DNA from: Tubiluchus corallicola
Taxonomy: Eukaryota > Priapulida > Priapulimorpha > Priapulimorphida > Tubiluchidae
Assembly: GCA_030141605.1 (NCBI GenBank)
Contig: JAQGDQ010002368.1
Span: 496,001 to 560,000 of the forward strand
Direction: 5' to 3'
DNA length: 64,000 nt
The position numbers and the translations under genes were made by a program. The first letter of the stretch is position 1; the number at the start of each line of letters is the position of its first letter. Under the pieces are notes generated by a model, which saw nothing but the letters and a program-made list of their open reading frames with translations, did not search any database and was not told the origin of the DNA. Shown piece after piece: positions 61,301-64,000 of the stretch.

Positions 61301-64000
61301 GCAGCATACCGAACGCTTATACACAATGGGTTGTCAAAAGTAAAACAAGCTACACAAAATATTGAAATTTTTGTGACATGGAAACAATTTTCGTGCCGGA
61401 AATTTCATTTAAGAACGTAGCTGTTCCTTCTCGAAAACAAAATTTGCAAATGACTGTAAAATTGAAATATGGGCAATTAAGCAGAAAAACTCGATAAGCG
61501 AGAAGACCAACGCTTCGCGTTTCGGAGTTTACTTTTAACTCGTTTCATTTCGCTAAAATAGTCGTGGCATCGTTATACAAATTATGATATTCGTGCGCTA
61601 ATTTCAATTTTAATTTTCAATTTCAGTTAGCTTTCTGTTATACACCCGTGTTCCAGGCATAAATTGAAAGTCCCTGTTCCTGTTTCTGGATCTAGGTTTG
61701 CTTATAAGTGTTAATGACCTTCAGAGACGGCCCCGCAGAGGGTTACCCAAGAGAAGGTTGTTTCCCTTGTGCCACCGTTACTCTGCATAGTATACCTGTG
61801 TCGCGTGATTTCTTAACGCTTATTAAGTAACCCAAGGTAGCGAAGGATAAGGATTAGTCGGTATTTGTGGATTTGATAATTTGCTTTCTTTACTCGCACG
61901 GGTAAACTTTCTATGCGCACGCACAGTTGACTTTTCCCTTAATTGGCAATTACAGAGAGCGTTCACATTTCTAGATGCGCGCTTATTTTACCTTGTAAAA
62001 ATTAATCGTGTTTGGCAGCTCATTTGACTCGGTTTACAGTGTTAGCTAAAATAAGCTGTTTATAATTATTTATTTCCATGTTCTGTTAGAGCAGTGATCC
62101 TTGCTTTCCTCTTCCTGGACACAGAAAACCATTCACGTGTGTGAAACCATAATTTATAACTAACTGGCATTTTTTCCGATAAAGTTTAATGCTTCTGTTT
62201 GTTTTTTAAGTGCCGCTTGTTATGGGCTTTTTACAGTAAAACATGAACAATTACGAACCGACTTCGTAATAAGATAGTTTAACTTAATTAGCTTTTTGCT
62301 GTAACTCGATATATGATTGTTTCTTTCCAAAATAATCGTGTTGATAATTTTGAATGGTAACCCAAAATCTTATAAGTCAGTTGCATCACCATACATTATG
62401 AGATTAATTTGTGACAGTCAACAAGCCCCATTGCCCTTCCTCATTACCTTTTGTGTTGACACACGTGTATTAACTTATGAGTTTGCCACTGAAGGGCCCG
62501 TATTTACATCGCTGGGACAAACAGATGAAAAAAACGTCACCTATAGATTAGACTATTTGTACATGTACTATATTAATTAAGCGGCTCTTACGCACGCAAC
62601 GGCATCTAAGACGCCACAAACAAGTATTTCAACTATGTATATGTACAATTAAGTATATGTTAAGTTAACATTAAAACCCTTTGAGGAATACCTGTGGTAT
62701 TTGAGGTGCATTTGCATATAATTTATGTAAAAAGTTTGGTTTCGAATAACACTGATGGTTTTGTTATTTTGATCCATATGTGGTTTCGTTCACACTTTAA
62801 GTATGTGGAATGGGTGAAGCTGTAGTACAGAGTATTTGAGAAGAATGATAAGGTTTATCTTTAGCATCTTGGAATGGCGGAACAATAATAAACATCAACC
62901 TAGATGTCGTTACGTAATTAACCCTATTATGCAAATGATGCAATTTAAATATATTACATCACTCAAAATTTGCAATAACTTTTTTATACCTACAAGTAAG
63001 CTACCGTTTTATACCTATAAGTAAGCTACCGTTAATCACAAGCAGCTTTTGTGCAGTTTTTTTGAAAACGTACGTTTAACATATTATTCACTTTTCTCTG
63101 GTTCGAGTTTGTAACGAGATAATTATATAATATAATATATTATTAATATATTATATAACTTCCTTTTGGTTTTCTTTTCCAGTTTGCGGGCTCTGCATCT
63201 TCACAATAATCATCTCAGTTCTCTACCAAGTGAACTTGCCAACATGAAGCAACTATCTGAACTCATACTGGCATTCAACAGGTTCAGCGTTCTTCCTGAA
63301 GTCCTAAGTAGAATGAATCAGGTATGTAATGGCATTTTCGTACGTCGTACGTTTTCAGTCTTCAACTGATATTAAGTCGGTAATTTAATAGGTTACTTTT
63401 ACTGATGCACCCATTGTTTCATTAATGAAAAATGAGGCCTAATGAATGATAATAATGATTATGATTATGTTCTTTAGTTTAGGTTATATATTTCTTGGTA
63501 ATTAGTGTACGTCAGAAGACTAATAGCTCTAAAGATCTGATGACTTATTGATCAGGTATAAAGTTTCTGCTAAACTGGTCTTAAAGAGTGCCGTTTCTGT
63601 GTAGTATAGGCTGTGTAACTCATTGCTTTGAGTACCACAGGCTGGGTGAATGATATTCTATATTTTAGAACTTCTAATATCCAATTCTTCTTATTGTTGT
63701 TGTTGTCTTATGTTAACTGGAACTGGGAGTGCATTTTATGAGAATAAATAACAGTGGGAAACTTCAGTGACTAATCACTTAACCGCTGTCGTGTGCCAAG
63801 TATGTATCCAAAGTGTGACCTTTATAAAAAATAAGATCTGAGCATGAGAAAGATGAACTAATTAGTGACTTAGAAGTAATCGAATATTCAGAACATCAGA
63901 TCTACCTATAGATGTACATTTCCTCAGATGAATTGTGATTAGGATTATATATGTACTTTTCAGCTCGATAACATTGTAATGACGGGCAACTATGTGGAGC
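24707..64000 (+). CDS. PHLPP: PHLPP: PH-domain leucine-rich-repeat protein phosphatase, 5' part
   Basis: Seven exons join in frame: 24707-25307, 30796-30930, 36139-36320, 36885-37038, 39114-39282, 63183-63321 and 63964 to the edge, giving 472 residues of a protein that is about 1300-1700 long in vertebrates. Residues 1-100 are Ser-rich and unconserved; 107-200 are the Ras-association-like domain (TIKRLEPYDHPLALQNEYLT, RIQEV, GYLIRFYVGKP); 208-308 are the PH domain (LYVRKGKVFHQWAKR, then GKVEEMK and ISKWLRKCMK); from 308 on are leucine-rich repeats. The order and wording follow human PHLPP2 and PHLPP1 closely. Known role: PP2C-family dephosphorylation of the hydrophobic motif of Akt and PKC at membranes. 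The phosphatase domain lies beyond the window. Start: ATG in AAAATGG context, first Met of the open frame. Confidence 0.95.
26527..27090 (+). pseudogene. LINE ORF1 remnant
   Basis: A coiled-coil part (RKKQNDLGRK, KKALTEQVRKL) is followed by RRM-like strands (NIVVFGLAEPE) and the closing FISPNTSPTVQKEHQSLLK motif common to LINE ORF1 proteins. There is an in-frame stop near 26631 and at least one frameshift near 26940. Confidence 0.75.
27180..27795 (+). pseudogene. LINE endonuclease remnant (APE type)
   Basis: It begins KLLSWNIHSV and DIICLQE (the catalytic Glu motif), continues at FIIGDLNVR (the GDxN motif) and ends LTFRKRQNWISQLDF. The two halves are in different frames, with stops around 27397-27437. 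Confidence 0.8.
28050..29700 (+). pseudogene. LINE reverse transcriptase remnant
   Basis: Motifs in order are SLKPNKSPGCDS, NNYHGISIL, FIDFAKVYG (motif A with its Asp), GVRQAASSRSMFVF (motif B) and, where YADD is expected, LLMMVNSVLL with both Asp lost. A thumb/C-terminal part (LGVRKAVQNDLSLLELDMPS) follows at 29230-29290. Many stops and shifts leave it dead. Confidence 0.8.
30796..30930 (+). CDS. PHLPP: PHLPP exon 2 (PH domain, N-terminal half)
   Basis: A 135-nt phase 1-1 exon after a polypyrimidine acceptor tttttttcag. It encodes KPTQDGTFSRNNVSGQLYVR, then KGKVFHQWAKRFVALSGTRL. The YVRKGK-x5-W-x-R motif is the PHLPP PH-domain opening. Confidence 0.94.
30931..36138 (+). other. PHLPP intron 2
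   Basis: A 5.2-kb intron with a (TA)n microsatellite at 33876-33901. The stretch 33940-34640 has two long open frames and slightly higher GC, possibly an old repeat, but no family motif is convincing. Nothing else was seen. Confidence 0.6.
33876..33901. repeat. (TA)n microsatellite
   Basis: About 13 uninterrupted TA units. Confidence 0.9.
36139..36320 (+). CDS. PHLPP: PHLPP exon 3 (PH domain, C-terminal half)
   Basis: A 182-nt exon: RGQPHVYMLAKGKVEEMKFK, then a strand pair and the closing helix SDAEISKWLRKCMK with its invariant Trp. Donor gtaatt, phase 0. Confidence 0.94.
36321..36884 (+). other. PHLPP intron 3
   Basis: A 564-bp AT-rich intron with nothing recognised. The minus-strand open frame at its end is a shadow of exon 4. 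Confidence 0.7.
36885..37038 (+). CDS. PHLPP: PHLPP exon 4 (first LRRs)
   Basis: A 154-nt exon after aatttcag: LADLSNNHLEYIPENLFVND, then RLSQLNLRHNALKERP. It matches the VDLS-x-x-SLEHLPANLF / LNLRHN region of vertebrate PHLPPs. It ends in phase 1 at gtaggt. Confidence 0.93.
37039..39113 (+). other. PHLPP intron 4
   Basis: A 2.1-kb AT-rich intron with nothing recognised. Confidence 0.65.
39114..39282 (+). CDS. PHLPP: PHLPP exon 5 (LRRs)
   Basis: A 169-nt exon (2+165+2): LPSFQNLHTLNLSDNDIFIF, then CHITTLQELNVSSNKIEELP, two clear LxxLNLSxN repeats. The Asn codon is split over the following 23.9-kb intron. Confidence 0.94.
47973..48120 (+). repeat. Poly-G tract (G16) followed by purine-rich sequence
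   Basis: CCGGGGT is followed by sixteen consecutive G (47978-47993). About 125 bp of almost pure purine on the same strand come next (gaaag, gggaaaagg, aataaataaat units). Confidence 0.85.
49440..49620. repeat. Trinucleotide-rich low-complexity region
   Basis: Imperfect gatggt / gttgttgtt / catcgccatc / cattgttattgttgtcgtc runs. A 68-codon minus-strand open frame ending MAMTMAMSDGWRW here is a repeat artefact. Confidence 0.75.
50551..51060 (+). mobile_element. Internally deleted Tc1/mariner element with 26-bp terminal inverted repeats
   Basis: The left end (50551-50576, starting TACACGCTTGTG) and the reverse complement of the right end (51035-51060, starting TACACCCTTGTG) match at 23 of 26 positions. 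A TA precedes the left end (50549-50550) and TT follows the right one, as expected for a decayed TA target duplication. Inside lies the transposase C-terminus (SDLSPVENLW). At 510 bp it is far shorter than a full Tc1-like element, so most of the transposase is deleted. Confidence 0.85.
50787..51010 (+). pseudogene. Tc1-like transposase C-terminal remnant
   Basis: SSDLSPVENLWLIVKLRLRE (50793-50852) carries the D-x-x-P-x-E-N-x-W catalytic signature of Tc1 transposases. It continues in shifted frames with KLIDVIIQLWYHVA and NSMPKRNYIPKII, which correspond to the family's final helices. At least two frameshifts are present. Confidence 0.85.
52230..52460. other. CpG-dense island in PHLPP intron 5
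   Basis: An unusually GC- and CpG-rich stretch for this window, including ttcgcgttcgcgttcgcgcc at about 52275-52294. A 78-codon minus-strand frame is open across it (alternative GTG start) and contains several Cys, but no family is recognised. It could be an alternative promoter, an exon of an antisense gene or a repeat. Confidence 0.35.
58294..58500 (+). other. Possible small coding island, unrecognised
   Basis: A 68-codon frame from ATG to TAG with balanced residue use (KVGLDRLDYGTWNPLEEKV and a C-terminal helix), unlike the Ile/Phe/Tyr-rich random frames around it. I see no homologue or splice signals. It could be a transposon fragment. Confidence 0.2.
60230..60720 (+). mobile_element. 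Tc1/mariner transposase remnant 2
   Basis: Around 60522-60650 the frames read DGAD, then after a shift CHRSNAAENFLTRTK and IPVFDWPGNNPDLNPSETL. DGAPCHR and WPGNSPDLNPIE are hallmark motifs of Tc1 transposases near the second and third catalytic acidic residues. No terminal repeats were found and the limits are approximate. It is in the same orientation as the first element but is a different copy. Confidence 0.8.
60818..61123 (+). other. Cys-rich open frame, unrecognised
   Basis: The frame stays open from after a TGA at 60815 to a TAA at 61121-61123, about 101 codons without an ATG near its beginning. It contains nine Cys (CNGRHLPCSVKHVC ... ICQPLECAKMHYC ... RCAARS), and its composition looks coding. 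It might be an exon of an unannotated gene or part of a transposon. No signal peptide or clear splice pair was established. Confidence 0.3.
62982..63031. repeat. 25-bp tandem duplication
   Basis: Two adjacent copies of ttttataccta(c/t)aagtaagctaccg at 62982-63006 and 63007-63031 differ at one base. Each carries an aagtaagct string resembling a splice donor. Confidence 0.9.
63118..63162. repeat. AT-only hairpin immediately before PHLPP exon 6
   Basis: About 45 bp consisting almost only of A and T form an imperfect palindrome (tatataatata ... tatattatata) ending about 20 bp before the acceptor ttttccag. Confidence 0.75.
63183..63321 (+). CDS. PHLPP: PHLPP exon 6 (LRRs)
   Basis: A 139-nt exon after ttttccag: LRALHLHNNHLSSLPSELAN, then MKQLSELILAFNRFSVLPEV. 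Phase 2 entry completes an Asn codon from exon 5, and the sequence continues human PHLPP without a gap, so no exon is missing from the giant intron. Confidence 0.94.
63322..63963 (+). other. PHLPP intron 6
   Basis: A 642-bp AT-rich intron with nothing recognised beyond short aatgat and gttgtt runs. Confidence 0.7.
63964..64000 (+). CDS. PHLPP: PHLPP exon 7 (start only, runs off window)
   Basis: Twelve codons, LDNIVMTGNYVE, follow acceptor acttttcag. They match the LDRVVMAGNCLE stretch of human PHLPP2. The exon is cut by the window end. Confidence 0.9.

Larger units (their letters stand above)
39283..63182 (+). other. PHLPP intron 5, 23.9 kb
   Basis: Exons 5 and 6 join perfectly in phase and homology across this gap, so it is one intron. 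Recognised content: a low-complexity zone (47960-48120, 49440-49620), a Tc1-like element (50551-51060), a CpG-dense patch (52230-52460), a Tc1 remnant (about 60230-60720), a Cys-rich open frame (60818-61123), a 25-bp tandem duplication (62982-63031) and an AT hairpin next to the acceptor. The long stretches 39283-47960, 51061-52230, 52460-60230 and 61124-62980 are AT-rich with no feature I can support. Confidence 0.8.

Noticed and set aside
63095-63115. GGTTCGAGTTT, resembling a tRNA B box
   Set aside because: There is no A box, no cloverleaf and no acceptor stem around it.

Overview
This is eukaryotic nuclear DNA, almost certainly from an invertebrate animal. It is A+T-rich (about two thirds by eye), its genes are split into many short exons with GT-AG introns, and two of its three genes are clear animal orthologues. 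Several kinds of transposon remnant are present. I cannot name the species. There are no operons, CRISPR arrays, rRNA genes or recognisable tRNA genes.

Left part (1-10786, minus strand): a multi-exon gene for an ankyrin-repeat protein that I do not recognise. Six short exons of symmetric phase 0 encode about five ankyrin repeats and a small cysteine cluster. They feed one very large exon (3832 down to the window edge) encoding a helical domain, a Lys/Arg-rich coiled coil and a long Ser/Asn/acidic, partly Pro-rich tail. The 3' end lies outside the window.

Centre (13351-24312, minus strand): a complete 15-exon gene for an EFHC1/EFHC2 (Rib72-type) ciliary doublet-microtubule protein of 669 residues, with three DM10 domains and a degenerate C-terminal EF-hand. 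All exon phases join in frame.

Right part (24707-64000, plus strand): the 5' portion of a PHLPP gene (PH domain and leucine-rich-repeat protein phosphatase, the Akt/PKC phosphatase). Seven exons encode an N-terminal Ras-association-like domain, a PH domain and the first leucine-rich repeats. The remaining repeats and the PP2C domain lie past the right edge. The gene has a 23.9-kb intron (39283-63182).

EFHC and PHLPP start head to head, with 394 bp between their ATGs. That gap is a probable bidirectional promoter with an NRF1-like site, a CCAAT box, CRE-type half-sites and two RFX X-box half-sites. Apart from the shared promoter the three genes show no functional link.

The accessory content sits in introns: a dead non-LTR retrotransposon (LINE) in PHLPP intron 1; an internally deleted Tc1/mariner element with recognisable 26-bp terminal repeats and a second Tc1 remnant in the giant intron; an unusual element with inverted arrays of a short motif in EFHC intron 7, with a relative in the ankyrin gene; a GTAC-rich CpG-dense repeat; and several microsatellites. 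I found no clear new defence or metabolic system. The items most worth following up are the unrecognised ankyrin protein, the inverted-array element, the shared promoter and a Cys-rich open frame at 60818-61123.
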